A stretch of DNA of 64,000 nucleotides from Burkholderiales bacterium 70-64 (GTDB lineage Bacteria; Pseudomonadota; Gammaproteobacteria; Burkholderiales; Burkholderiaceae_E): NCBI GenBank assembly GCA_001898645.1, contig MKUQ01000027.1, positions 22,173 through 86,172 on the forward strand, read 5' to 3'. A model generated the notes under the pieces. The model did no database searches and had not been told where the DNA came from. It was given only the letters and a program-made list of their open reading frames with translations. Positions 1 to 8,586 of the stretch are shown in pieces; positions within the stretch are counted from its first letter, which is position 1; the number at the start of each line of letters is the position of its first letter. The position numbers and the translations under genes were made by a program.

Positions 1-1173
1 GTGCGGGCCGGTCGCCCACCCGGTGGAGCCGACGAAGCCGATCACCTCGCCCTGGGCCACCTTGGTGCCCACCGAGAGGCCGGACGCGAACTCGCTCAGG
101 TGCGCATAGAGCGTGGAGATGCCGTTGCGATGGTGCACCACGATCATGTTGCCGTAGCCGCGCTGCTGGCCGACGAAATCGACGATCCCGTCGCCGGAGC
201 TGCGTACCTTGGTGCCGGTGGGCGCCGCAAAATCGACCCCCTTGTGCTCGCGCGTGTACTTCAGGATCGGGTGCATGCGCGCGTTGCTGAAGCCCGAGGA
301 GATGCGGCTGAATTCGACCGGATGGCGCAGGAACGGCTTGCGCAGGCTGCGCCCGTCGAAGCGGAAGTATCCGCCGTGCTCGTCGGCGTCGGCGTTCGCG
401 TCGCGGTCGAACCAGACCGCTTCATGGCGCTTGCCGGCGTTGGCGAACTCCAGGGCGAGGATGCGGCTGACCACGGGCGGATCCAGGCTGTCGGCCTCGC
501 GCACCAGCTCGTAGACCACGCGCAGCGTGTCGCCGCGGCGCAGGTCGTGGTTGAAATCGACCTCGCCGTCGAGGATGTCGGCCACCTGCGTGGCCACCGA
601 TTCAGGGATGCCCGCGGCGTCGGTGGCGGCGAACAGCGACGAGCGCACCTCGGCCACGCCTATCGCCACCTGGCGCTCCAGCGCCGCCGGCTCCTCGACG
701 GCCTGCAGCCGGTTGTCGTCGTCGCGGCGGATGGTCAGGCGCACGGGCGGCTGAGCGGCATCGGGAGCGAGGCTGCCGTAGCGATACTGCAGGACGCGCA
801 CCCGACCGGCGGCGTCGATGCCGGCGGTCACGGTGCGGCCGGGCTGCAACTGGAGGAGCTTGCGCGCCCTGGGGTCGGCGGCGACGAACTTGTGGAACTC
901 GCTGTCGTTGACCCCGAGGCGGTCCAGCAGCGAGGCGAGCGTTTCGCCGCGCTGGATCCGCTGCGACTGCACGAAGGCCTCGGGGCGCTCGCCGGGGCGG
1001 CGCGCCGGCTCGGCCTGCACGGCGACGGCTACCGGCTCGATCACGAACTGCATCAGCGGCGGCGGCACATCGCGCAGCGGCGCCGTGCCGAAGGCCGTGA
1101 CCGCGGCCAGGGCGAGCGTCACGGCGACCGCTGCCGCCACCTTGGGGAAGCTGGGACGGGGCAACTGGTTCAT
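1..1173 (-). CDS. M23 family peptidoglycan metallopeptidase (partial, C-terminus beyond window)
   Basis: Zinc metalloprotease of the peptidase M23 family, expected to cut peptidoglycan cross-bridges in the periplasm. The visible 391 residues begin with a hydrophobic anchor or signal (about residues 12-29). An OapA/LysM-like region follows (about 68-125), then the catalytic domain. His310 and Asp314 of the zinc motif HKGVD are present. The last visible residue is the His after TGP, which should be the first His of the H-x-H motif. The gene reads away from tyrS, a divergent pair common in betaproteobacteria. The ATG start precedes the hydrophobic segment directly. A TAGAAT -10-like hexamer on the minus strand (1330-1335) may serve it through a leader of about 150 nt. 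Confidence 0.9.
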   Translation of the reverse strand, partial: MNQLPRPSFPKVAAAVAVTLALAAVTAFGTAPLRDVPPPLMQFVIEPVAVAVQAEPARRPGERPEAFVQSQRIQRGETLASLLDRLGVNDSEFHKFVAADPRARKLLQLQPGRTVTAGIDAAGRVRVLQYRYGSLAPDAAQPPVRLTIRRDDDNRLQAVEEPAALERQVAIGVAEVRSSLFAATDAAGIPESVATQVADILDGEVDFNHDLRRGDTLRVVYELVREADSLDPPVVSRILALEFANAGKRHEAVWFDRDANADADEHGGYFRFDGRSLRKPFLRHPVEFSRISSGFSNARMHPILKYTREHKGVDFAAPTGTKVRSSGDGIVDFVGQQRGYGNMIVVHHRNGISTLYAHLSEFASGLSVGTKVAQGEVIGFVGSTGWATGPH

Positions 1174-1249
1174 CGGGTGGCGGATCCGTCCGGTTGGTGG
1201 TTCTTGCTGGGCGCTCGTGCGGCTCGGCCGCGAGCGCGGGCCCCTCGGC

Positions 1250-1255
1250 TAGAAT
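1250..1255 (+). promoter_or_regulatory. Candidate -10 element (TAGAAT) for tyrS
   Basis: A TAGAAT hexamer lies about 110 nt before the tyrS start, in the divergent M23/tyrS intergenic region. No convincing -35 was seen. A second TAGAAT on the minus strand at 1330-1335 could serve the M23 gene, so the two promoters would overlap. The assignment is inference from a short motif. Confidence 0.4.
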
Positions 1256-1364
1256 CTGACCCTTCGGCCCGGCGCGCAGCGATGTGCTGCCCGGGCGGCT
1301 CGCCCGGCGGATCCGGCAGGATGGGGCGCATTCTAACGGAACATTCCAGGAAACCTGTCACGAA

Positions 1365-2615
1365 ATGGAGATGGACGGCGGCAAGGCCCCGACGGGGGCG
1401 GTTTCGGAGCGCATCCGGGAGGCGCTGGCGATCACCCTGCGCGGCTGCGAGGAGCTGCTGGTCGAGTCCGAGTGGCTGGCCAAGCTGGCGCGCAGCGAGG
1501 CCGCCGGGACGCCGCTGCGCATCAAGCTGGGGCTGGACCCGACCGCCCCCGACCTGCACCTCGGCCATACCGTGGTGCTGAACAAGATGCGTCAGCTCCA
1601 GGATCTCGGCCACACGGTGATCTTCCTGATCGGCGACTTCACCGCCATGATCGGCGACCCCTCGGGGCGCAACACTACCCGGCCACCGCTCACGCGCGAG
1701 CAGATCGAGGCCAACGCCCGCACCTATTTCCAGCAGGCCAGCCTGGTGCTCGATCCGGCGCGCACCGAGATCCGCTACAACTCCGAATGGTCCGATCCGC
1801 TCGGTGCGCGCGGCATGATCCAGCTGGCCGCGCGCTACACGCTGGCCCGCATGATGGAGCGCGACGACTTCACCCGGCGCTTCCGCGCCGGGCACCCGAT
1901 CTCGGTGCACGAGCTGCTCTATCCGCTGATGCAGGGCTACGACTCGGTGGCGTTGAAGGCCGACATCGAGCTCGGCGGCACCGACCAGAAATTCAACCTG
2001 CTGGTGGGCCGCGAGCTGCAGCGCGAGTACGGGCAGGAGGCGCAATGCATCCTGACCATGCCGCTGCTGGTGGGCCTGGACGGCGTCGAGAAGATGTCGA
2101 AGTCGAAGAACAACTACGTCGGCATCACCGATGCGCCGGACGAGATGTTCGGCAAGCTGATGTCGATCTCCGACGTGCTGATGTGGCGCTACTTCGAGCT
2201 GCTGTCGTTTCGCCCGATGGCGGCCATCGAAGTCCTGCGCGCCGAGTGCGAGGCGGGGCGCAATCCGCGCGACGCGAAGGTGATGCTGGCGCAGGAGATC
2301 GTCGAGCGCTTCCATTCGCGCGCGGCCGCCGAGGCCGCGCTGGCGCGGTTCGAGGCGCGCTTTCGCCAGGGGGCCCTGCCCGAGGATATGCCCGAGCAGG
2401 TGCTGCACGGCGCGCCGATACCGGTCGCCCAGTTGCTCAAGCAGGCGCAGCTCGTGCCCTCCACCAGCGAAGCCAACCGCAACATCGACCAGGGCGGCGT
2501 GCGCATCGACGGCCAGCGCATCGCCGACAAGGGGCTGGAGCTGCCCGCCGGCACCTATGTCGTGCAGGTCGGCAAGCGCCGCTTCGCGCGGGTGACCGTC
2601 CGGGCTGCTTCGTGA
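1365..2615 (+). CDS. tyrS: Tyrosyl-tRNA synthetase
   Basis: Charges tRNA-Tyr with tyrosine in the cytoplasm. The 416-residue protein has the class I signature HLGH (residues 65-68) in the context [13 protein letters not shown] and the second signature KMSKS (243-247). A C-terminal S4-type RNA-binding domain covers about 350-416. Length and motifs fit the single-chain bacterial TyrRS of proteobacteria. The ATG at 1365 is chosen because the conserved N-terminal helix begins about 13 residues later; an in-frame ATG at 1284 would add an unconserved 27-residue extension. The stop codon is the first unit of a short tandem repeat described separately. Confidence 0.97.
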   Translation: MEMDGGKAPTGAVSERIREALAITLRGCEELLVESEWLAKLARSEAAGTPLRIKLGLDPTAPDLHLGHTVVLNKMRQLQDLGHTVIFLIGDFTAMIGDPSGRNTTRPPLTREQIEANARTYFQQASLVLDPARTEIRYNSEWSDPLGARGMIQLAARYTLARMMERDDFTRRFRAGHPISVHELLYPLMQGYDSVALKADIELGGTDQKFNLLVGRELQREYGQEAQCILTMPLLVGLDGVEKMSKSKNNYVGITDAPDEMFGKLMSISDVLMWRYFELLSFRPMAAIEVLRAECEAGRNPRDAKVMLAQEIVERFHSRAAAEAALARFEARFRQGALPEDMPEQVLHGAPIPVAQLLKQAQLVPSTSEANRNIDQGGVRIDGQRIADKGLELPAGTYVVQVGKRRFARVTVRAAS

Positions 2616-2692
2616 AGCGGGCTGCCTCGTGAGCCGGGTCGCCCCTCATGAGCCGGGCTGACTCATGAGCCGAGCCACCCCGTGAGCCGGGC
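2608..2692 (+). repeat. Short tandem repeat, five units of 17-19 bp, tyrS-dtd spacer
   Basis: A degenerate unit with core TGAGCCGGGC recurs with its TGA at 2613, 2630, 2649, 2666 and 2683, giving spacings of 17, 19, 17 and 17 bp. The first unit (TGAAGCGGGC) carries the tyrS stop codon. The repeats fill almost the whole gap before dtd. The function is unknown; slippage expansion of the gene end is the simplest explanation. Confidence 0.75.
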
Positions 2693-2713
2693 GGCGCCCG
2701 GGGCGGGGCGGCG

Positions 2714-3163
2714 ATGATCGCCCTGCTGCAGCGCGTGGCCAGCGCCGAGGTGCGCATCGAGGGCGACGTCGTCGGATGCATCGGCCGGGGACTGCTGGTG
2801 TTCCTGTGCGCCGAGCGCGGCGATACCGTCGCCGAGGGCGAACGCCTGCTGCTCAAGGTGCTCGGGCTGCGCTGTTTCGACGATGCGGCCGGGCGCATGA
2901 ACCGCAGCGTGCAGGACGTGGCCGGCGGCCTGCTGGTGGTTTCCCAGTTCACGCTGGCGGCCGACACCGGGAGCGGAAACCGGCCGGGGTTCTCGCGCGC
3001 GGCCGCGCCCGAGGAGGGCCGGCGCCTGTACGAGGAGTTCGTCGCGGCCGCGCGCGCCCGCCACCCCGAGGTCGCCGCCGGCCGCTTCGGCGCGCACATG
3101 CAGGTCGGCCTGGTGAACGACGGCCCGGTGACGCTGTGGCTGCGTATTCCCCCACAGCCTTGA
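2714..3163 (+). CDS. dtd: D-aminoacyl-tRNA deacylase
   Basis: Hydrolyses D-amino acids wrongly attached to tRNA, a proofreading activity that includes D-Tyr-tRNA. The 149-residue protein has the usual family length. It shows the two active-site motifs of the DTD family, SQFTL (about residue 78) and the C-terminal N-x-GPVT motif (NDGPVT). It follows tyrS on the same strand after the tandem-repeat spacer, a functionally sensible neighbour because D-Tyr is a known TyrRS misactivation product. ATG start at the conserved MIALLQRV. Confidence 0.95.
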   Translation: MIALLQRVASAEVRIEGDVVGCIGRGLLVFLCAERGDTVAEGERLLLKVLGLRCFDDAAGRMNRSVQDVAGGLLVVSQFTLAADTGSGNRPGFSRAAAPEEGRRLYEEFVAAARARHPEVAAGRFGAHMQVGLVNDGPVTLWLRIPPQP

Positions 3164-3287
3164 CCGGCCGCAATTTGCCCCGCGGCGCTTCTGGTCGACA
3201 ATGCAGGATGTGCCGATGTGTCGCGCCGTCGCGTCGTCCTGCCCGCGCCGCGATTGCGCGGGCGTGAGCCCCAGGGAGAGCGTTCCG

Positions 3288-3914
3288 ATGAAACTGTTCA
3301 GTGAATCCTTCGCCGACGGCCGGCCGATTCCGCCGGAGTTCGCCTTCGGGCGCATCGATCCGAAATCGCACGTGGCGCTGTCGTCCAATCGCAATCCGCA
3401 CCTGGCGTGGTCGGGGGCGCCGGTGGGCACCCGCTCGTTCGCCATCATCTGCCATGACATCGACGTGCCCAGCCGCGGCGACGACGTCAACCAGGAAGGC
3501 CGCGAAATCCCGGCCACGCTCCCGCGAGTCGACTTCTTTCACTGGGTGCTGGTCGACCTGCCGGCCGATCTCGACAGCGTGGCTGCCGGCGAGTTCTCCG
3601 ACAAGGTCACGCCCAAGGGCAAGGCGGGCCCGGCCACCCGCCACGGCGCGCGCCAGGGCATCAACGACTACACCGCCTGGTTCGCCTCCGACCACGACAT
3701 GAGCGGCGACTATTACGGCTACGACGGGCCGTGCCCGCCGTGGAACGACTCCATCGTCCATCGCTACGTGTTCACGGTGTACGCCCTCGACGTCGAGCGC
3801 CTGCCGCTGATGGGCCGCTTCGGCGGCGCCGACGCGCGCAAGGTGATCGCCCACCACCGGCTGGGCGAAGCGTCGATCACCGGCACCTACACCCTCAACC
3901 CGAGGCTCGCCTGA
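3288..3914 (+). CDS. YbhB/YbcL family Raf kinase inhibitor-like (PEBP) protein
   Basis: Phosphatidylethanolamine-binding-protein fold, 208 residues. Bacterial members bind small anionic ligands, but no firm role is known. Family features seen are FAIICHDIDVP and FHWVLVDLP in the N-terminal half, and the C-terminal segment YVFTVYALDVERL. The ATG at 3288 has AGGGAGAG eight bases upstream and starts the conserved domain; an upstream in-frame ATG at 3201 gives a cysteine-rich, unconserved extension. It lies in the same direction as dtd and the following phosphatase, which begins within about 50 bp of its stop. Confidence 0.85.
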   Translation: MKLFSESFADGRPIPPEFAFGRIDPKSHVALSSNRNPHLAWSGAPVGTRSFAIICHDIDVPSRGDDVNQEGREIPATLPRVDFFHWVLVDLPADLDSVAAGEFSDKVTPKGKAGPATRHGARQGINDYTAWFASDHDMSGDYYGYDGPCPPWNDSIVHRYVFTVYALDVERLPLMGRFGGADARKVIAHHRLGEASITGTYTLNPRLA

Positions 3915-3964
3915 AGGAGCGCCGCGCAGCGGCCGCGGCCCCGCCGGCGCCCACTGCCGGGGCG

Positions 3965-4639
3965 GTGTCTGCGGCGCCATCGAGGCGCGCGGCCGGGCCG
4001 GCACCGGCTGCGGTCACCGAGCTGGTGATGATCCGCCACGGCGTCACCGCCTGGAACCGCGACCGCCGCTTCCAGGGCCAGACCGACATCGTGCTCGACG
4101 AGGAAGGATTGGCGCAGGCGCTGCGCACCGGCCGGCGGCTGGCCGACTGGCCGCTCGCCGCCGTCTACACCAGCGACCTGGCGCGTGCGCGCCAGACCGC
4201 CGAGCCGATCGCCGCCGCCCACGGCCTGCCTCTGCTCGTCGACGAGCGCCTGCGCGAAAGGCGCTTCGGCTGCTTCGAGGGCCTCACCCACGACGAGATC
4301 CGCCTCGAGCAGGCCGGGAGCTGGCAGCGCTGGCAGGCGCGCGAGCCCGATTTCGCACCGCCCGGCGGGGGAGAATCGCTGCGCGCGTTCCATGCGCGCG
4401 TCGAATCGGTGATGCGGGATCTGGCGCGGCGCCACGCCGGCCATACCGTCGTCGCCGTCACCCACGGCGGCGTGCTCGACTGCGTGTTTCGCGTCGCCAC
4501 CGGCCTGGCGCTGGAAGCCCCGCGCGGGCACGAGCTCCTCAACGCGAGCCTGAACCGCATCGCCTGGGACGGCCTCGCGTTCAGCCTGCTGGCCTGGGGC
4601 GATGTGGCGCACCTGGGCGGCACGGACGACGCAGGGTAG
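3965..4639 (+). CDS. Histidine phosphatase family protein (phosphoglycerate mutase-like)
   Basis: Phosphohydrolase of the RHG superfamily. The nucleophile motif is IRHGVTAWN and the second catalytic His lies in VAVTHGGVLD; the acid/base region is RERRFGCFEGLT. The substrate cannot be told from sequence; cobC-like, gpmB-like and general phosphatase roles are all possible. The start is uncertain. GTG 3965 is used here, but GTG 4025 or ATG 4028 would begin almost at the RHG motif, as in many homologues. The frame stays open further upstream through an alanine-rich stretch with an AAGGAG at the PEBP stop but no standard start codon behind it. Confidence 0.85.
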   Translation: MSAAPSRRAAGPAPAAVTELVMIRHGVTAWNRDRRFQGQTDIVLDEEGLAQALRTGRRLADWPLAAVYTSDLARARQTAEPIAAAHGLPLLVDERLRERRFGCFEGLTHDEIRLEQAGSWQRWQAREPDFAPPGGGESLRAFHARVESVMRDLARRHAGHTVVAVTHGGVLDCVFRVATGLALEAPRGHELLNASLNRIAWDGLAFSLLAWGDVAHLGGTDDAG

Positions 4640-4659
4640 GCGCCCGGCCCGCCGGCGCC
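4639..4659 (+). terminator. GC-rich hairpin after the histidine phosphatase
   Basis: GGCGCC (4639-4644) and GGCGCC (4654-4659) pair through a larger stem GGCGCCCGGC/GCCGGCGCC with one bulge and a CC loop. No U-tract follows, so intrinsic termination is only a possibility. Confidence 0.35.
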
Positions 4660-4710
4660 GGTCACCCGCCTCCCGGCTACCCTGCCGTCCGACTCGCGGT
4701 CATCCTCCAG

Positions 4711-4911
4711 TAGAATTCCGTTTGCCGCGTGACTGGCGAAGGGCGCTTCGCGGCGCCCAAGGGTGAAACGACACCGTGGAGCGCGGCGCGGCCGGATCCG
4801 TCCGGTCTCCTGCCGATCGCCTGGGCGCTGGGGGAGGGCATGCGCCTTGCTGCGCCTGCTCTCCGATGCGCAACGATCGCCGGCTGCGTCCGGCGCAGCG
4901 AGGTTACCCAC
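4711..4911 (+). promoter_or_regulatory. glyA promoter -10 and ~190-nt leader
   Basis: TAGAAT at 4711-4716 is the best -10 candidate for glyA. The leader that follows can form several short hairpins, for example GGGCGC-TTCGCG-GCGCCC and GCCGG-CTGCGT-CCGGC. I could not match it to a known riboswitch class by eye. Apart from this leader, 4640-4911 shows no gene. Confidence 0.35.
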
Positions 4912-6156
4912 ATGTTCGACCGCAACATCGGCATTTCCCTGACCGACCCGGAGCTCTGGAACGCGATCCGCCTGGAGAACCAGCGCCAGGAGGCGCACAT
5001 CGAGCTGATCGCCTCGGAGAACTACGCCAGTCCGGCGGTGATGGCGGCCCAGGGCTGCCAGATGACCAACAAGTACGCCGAGGGGTATCCGGGCAAGCGC
5101 TATTACGGCGGCTGCGAATACGTCGACATCGCCGAGCGGCTGGCCATCGAGCGGCTGAAGAAGCTCTTCGGCGCCGAGTGCGCCAATGCCCAGCCGCATT
5201 CGGGCGCGCAGGCCAATGAAGCGGTGCTCCTCGCCTTCCTGAAGCCCGGCGACACGATCATGGGCATGAGCCTCGCCGAAGGCGGGCACCTCTCCCACGG
5301 CATGGCGCTGAACATGTCCGGCAAGTGGTTCAACGTGGTGTCCTACGGCCTGAACGAGGCCGAAGAGATCGACTACGACGCCATGGAGCGCAAGGCGCAC
5401 GAGCACAAGCCCCGGCTGATCATCGCCGGCGCCTCGGCCTACAGCCTGCGCATCGACTGGGCGCGCTTCGCGCAGGTGGCGAAAGACATCGGCGCGCTGC
5501 TCATGGTCGACATGGCGCACTATTCCGGCCTGATTGCCGGCGGCGTCTATCCCAACCCGGTGCCATACGCCGACATCGTCACCTCGACCACCCACAAGAG
5601 CCTGCGCGGACCCCGCGGCGGCTTCCTCCTCATGCCCGAGCGCCACGAGAAGGCGATCAACTCGGCGGTCTTCCCCGGCCTGCAGGGAGGGCCGCTGATG
5701 CACGTGATCGCGGCCAAGGCGGTCGCCTTCCACGAGGCGCTGCAGCCCGCGTTCAAGGCGTACGCGCGCCAGGTCCTGGTGAACGCGCAGGTGCTCGCGC
5801 AGACCCTCATCGAGCGCGGCCTGCGCATCGTCTCCGGGCGCACCGAGTCGCACCTCATGCTGGTCGACCTGCGCGCCAAGAAGATCACCGGCAAGGAGGC
5901 CGAGCGCGTGCTGGGCGAGGCGCACATCACCTGCAACAAGAACGCGATCCCCAACGATCCGGAAAAGCCCATGGTCACCAGCGGCATCCGCCTGGGTACC
6001 CCCGCCATGACCACGCGCGGCTTCGCCGAGGACGAGGCGCGCCAGGTCGGCCACCTCATCGCCGACGTGCTGGAGAAGCCGGACGACGCGGCCACGCTGT
6101 CGGCGGTGCGCGAGCGCGTCGGCCAGCTCACGGCGAAGTTCCCGGTATACGGTTGA
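4912..6156 (+). CDS. glyA: Serine hydroxymethyltransferase
   Basis: PLP enzyme that converts serine and tetrahydrofolate to glycine and 5,10-methylene-THF, the main one-carbon entry. The 414-residue protein has the usual bacterial length. The PLP-binding lysine is Lys229 in [13 protein letters not shown]. Other family features are the N-terminal [17 protein letters not shown] and the C-terminal [10 protein letters not shown]. The ATG at 4912 lies nine bases after GAGG and precedes the conserved N-terminus. The stop codon TGA is the first three bases of a 123-bp palindromic repeat. nrdR follows on the same strand. Confidence 0.98.
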   Translation: MFDRNIGISLTDPELWNAIRLENQRQEAHIELIASENYASPAVMAAQGCQMTNKYAEGYPGKRYYGGCEYVDIAERLAIERLKKLFGAECANAQPHSGAQANEAVLLAFLKPGDTIMGMSLAEGGHLSHGMALNMSGKWFNVVSYGLNEAEEIDYDAMERKAHEHKPRLIIAGASAYSLRIDWARFAQVAKDIGALLMVDMAHYSGLIAGGVYPNPVPYADIVTSTTHKSLRGPRGGFLLMPERHEKAINSAVFPGLQGGPLMHVIAAKAVAFHEALQPAFKAYARQVLVNAQVLAQTLIERGLRIVSGRTESHLMLVDLRAKKITGKEAERVLGEAHITCNKNAIPNDPEKPMVTSGIRLGTPAMTTRGFAEDEARQVGHLIADVLEKPDDAATLSAVRERVGQLTAKFPVYG

Positions 6157-6276
6157 ACGTATGAAGGAACCTACTGCGCGGCCCGATCTCGCGCCTGCGA
6201 TGCTCGCCGTACCCCAGTACGGCTGCGCTTCTCGGCACGCCCTCGGGCCGCTCGCTACGGTTCCTTCACACGTTCT
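6154..6276. repeat. Palindromic intergenic repeat, copy 1 (after glyA)
   Basis: First of three copies of a roughly 123-bp imperfect inverted repeat. It begins TGAACGTATGAAGGAACC and ends GGTTCCTTCACACGTTCT, with a central GTAC-CCCA-GTAC loop. The first TGA is the glyA stop codon. It is about 93 percent identical by eye to the copies at 16251 and 39936. No transposase is nearby. A REP/MITE-like element or a conserved 3'-UTR structure would fit. Confidence 0.93.
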
Positions 6277-6331
6277 GATTCGAGCTGCTACCCCGGCAAG
6301 CGCGCCCCTTGCGGTGCGTTGATCCCGCCCT

Positions 6332-6796
6332 ATGCGCTGTCCTTTCTGCGACCATGCCGACACCCAGGTCATCGAGACGCGCGAGTCCGATGACGGCGAG
6401 AGCACCCGCCGGCGCCGGCGCTGCCTGAACTGCGACAAGCGCTTCACCACCTACGAGCGGGTGGAGCTCTCGCTGCCGACGGTCGTCAAGAAGAACGGCC
6501 TGCGCGCCGAGTTCGACCGGCGCAAGATGCGCGCCTCGATGGCGCTGGCGCTGCGCAAGCGGCCGGTGAGCGCCGAAGCAGTCGATGCGGCGATCCACCG
6601 CATCGAGGAGAAGCTGCTCAGCCTGGGCCTGCGCGAAGTGCCGAGCGAGCGCATCGGCGAGCTGGTGATGCGGGAGCTGAAGAAGCTCGACAAGATCGCG
6701 TACGTGCGCTTCGCCTCGGTCTATCGCAACTTCGAGGACGTCGACGAGTTCGCCGACGTGATCCTCGAGGTGCAGACGCGCAAGCGCAAGACCTGA
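6332..6796 (+). CDS. nrdR: Transcriptional repressor NrdR
   Basis: ATP/dATP-sensing repressor of ribonucleotide reductase genes. The 154-residue protein begins with a zinc ribbon (Cys3, Cys6, Cys31, Cys34). An ATP-cone domain follows (about 48-140), with the conserved [16 protein letters not shown] start and the C-terminal [15 protein letters not shown]. Length and motifs are typical. It lies after glyA, separated by the palindromic repeat. The ATG at 6332 starts the MRCPFC zinc ribbon directly; no strong ribosome binding site is visible. Confidence 0.97.
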   Translation: MRCPFCDHADTQVIETRESDDGESTRRRRRCLNCDKRFTTYERVELSLPTVVKKNGLRAEFDRRKMRASMALALRKRPVSAEAVDAAIHRIEEKLLSLGLREVPSERIGELVMRELKKLDKIAYVRFASVYRNFEDVDEFADVILEVQTRKRKT

Positions 6797-6825
6797 TCGC
6801 CCGCTCCGGAAGCCTCCCGGGCTCG

Positions 6826-8532
6826 CTACCCTCCCACCCGGATGGCGTCGAGCGTGGCGTTCGGCGTGATCGCCTGCGGATCCACCCTCAGGTGCACCAG
6901 CGCCGGCCGGCGCGCCTCGCGCGCGTGCGCCAGCGCCGCGGCCATCGCTGCCTCGAAGTCCTCCGTGCGCTCCACGCGCACCCCGAAGCCGCCGAAGGCC
7001 TCGCCGTACTTGGCGAAATCCGGGTTCGCGAGGGTCGTGCCCAGCACGCGCGCAGGGTATTCGCGCTCCTGGTGCATGCGGATGGTGCCGTACATCCCGT
7101 TGTCGAACACGATCACCACCAGCCCCGCCTCGTACTGCGCGGCGGTGGCCAGCTCCTGTCCGTTCATCAGGAAATCGCCGTCGCCGGCAAAGCACACCAC
7201 GGTGCGCTCCGGGCACGCGATCGCCGCGGCCACCGCGGCCGGAACGCCGTAGCCCATCGATCCCGAAGTGCTCGAGAGCAGGGTACGCAGCCCGGCATAC
7301 GGCCAGAAGCGGTTGGCCCAGGTGGCGAAGTTGCCCGCGCCATTGGTGAGGATCGCGTCGGCGGGCAGCAGCCGCTTGAGCGTCTGCACCAGCTGCCACA
7401 GGTCGAGCGCCGGCTCGATCCCGGCCCCGGCGTAGATCGGCGGCCGCGCCTGCCACGCCTCGTATTCCGCCCGCCCCAAGGCGGCCTGGTCGGCCCAGGC
7501 CGCGCTGTCGACGCGCACGCCGGCCAGCGCCGAGGCGATCTCGGGCATCCCGGAGGCGATCATCAGGTCGGCCTGGTAGACGCTGCCCAGCTCCTCGATG
7601 CCAGGATGCACGTGCACCAGCTCCTGCCGCGGCCGCGGCGCTTCGAGCAGGGAGTAGCCCGAGGTGGTCATCTCGCCCAGTCGCGGGCCGATCGCCAGCA
7701 CCAGGTCGGCGGCCTGTAGCCGCGCCGCGAGCTTCGGGTTGACGCCGATGCCGACGTCGCCGATGTACTGGGGATGGCGATTATCGAATAGGTCCTGAAA
7801 GCGGAACGTGCAGGCCACGGGCAGGCGGTTGGCCTCGACGAACGTGCGCAGGTCCGCGCAGGCCGCCTGAGTCCAGCCGGTGCCGCCGAGCAGCACCAAC
7901 GGCCGCCGGGCTCGCGCCAGCATCGCGGCCAGCCGTTCGACCTGCGCCGCCCCCGGGCTGGCGCGCACCGGCGCATGGCAGGCGGTGTCGGCCACCTCCG
8001 CGCTGCAGGCCAGCACGTCTTCGGGCAGCGCCAGCACCACCGGCCCCATGCGTCCGCTGGTGGCGGCCTGGAACGCATGCGCGACGTATTCGGGGATGCG
8101 TTCGACGCGGTCGATCTGGGCGACCCACTTGGCCATCTGCCCGAACATGCGGCGATAGTCGATCTCCTGGAACGCCTCGCGGTCGACGAAGCCGGTGCCG
8201 ACCTGGCCGATGAACAGGACCATCGGCACCGAGTCCTGGAACGCCGCGTGCACGCCGATCGAGGCATTGGTCGCCCCCGGGCCGCGCGTCACCATCACCA
8301 CTCCCGGCTTGCCGGTGAGCTTGGCATAGGCGTCGGCCATGAACGAGGCGCCGCCCTCCTGGCGGCAGACCACGAAGCGGATGCGGTCGCGGTACCGGTA
8401 CAGTCCGTCGAGCACCGCGAGGTAGCTTTCGCCGGGTACCCCGAAGATGGTGTCGACGTCGTGCACCGCGAGCGCGTCGGCAAGGATCCGGCCGCCGGGT
8501 CGCGGGCCCGGTGCGGTGGCGAGTCGGCTCAC
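6826..8532 (-). CDS. Thiamine-diphosphate-dependent enzyme, acetolactate synthase large subunit-like
   Basis: 568-residue ThDP enzyme of the acetolactate synthase / benzoylformate decarboxylase superfamily. The N-terminal pyrimidine-binding domain has the catalytic Glu59 (CRQEGGASFMADAYAK). A central domain follows, then a C-terminal PP domain with the ThDP motif GDGDFLMNGQELATA ending in FDNGMYG. No regulatory-subunit gene (ilvN) lies beside it, so a role in branched-chain amino acid synthesis is doubtful and the substrate is unknown. GTG start at 8532 with AGGAG eight bases upstream. It is divergent from ribD, sharing a 54-bp intergenic region. Confidence 0.88.
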   Translation of the reverse strand: MSRLATAPGPRPGGRILADALAVHDVDTIFGVPGESYLAVLDGLYRYRDRIRFVVCRQEGGASFMADAYAKLTGKPGVVMVTRGPGATNASIGVHAAFQDSVPMVLFIGQVGTGFVDREAFQEIDYRRMFGQMAKWVAQIDRVERIPEYVAHAFQAATSGRMGPVVLALPEDVLACSAEVADTACHAPVRASPGAAQVERLAAMLARARRPLVLLGGTGWTQAACADLRTFVEANRLPVACTFRFQDLFDNRHPQYIGDVGIGVNPKLAARLQAADLVLAIGPRLGEMTTSGYSLLEAPRPRQELVHVHPGIEELGSVYQADLMIASGMPEIASALAGVRVDSAAWADQAALGRAEYEAWQARPPIYAGAGIEPALDLWQLVQTLKRLLPADAILTNGAGNFATWANRFWPYAGLRTLLSSTSGSMGYGVPAAVAAAIACPERTVVCFAGDGDFLMNGQELATAAQYEAGLVVIVFDNGMYGTIRMHQEREYPARVLGTTLANPDFAKYGEAFGGFGVRVERTEDFEAAMAAALAHAREARRPALVHLRVDPQAITPNATLDAIRVGG

Positions 8533-8572
8533 GTCGTGTCTCCTGCTGGATGAACCGGGCGGATTGTAGGGC

Positions 8573-8578
8573 GATAAT
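8573..8578 (+). promoter_or_regulatory. Candidate -10 (GATAAT) eight bases before the ribD ATG
   Basis: GATAAT ends eight bases before the ribD start codon, so transcription would begin at or next to the ATG. No ribosome binding site fits between. The -35 (ATGAAC, 17-bp spacing) is weak. Confidence 0.45.
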
Positions 8579-8586
8579 GTCGACCC

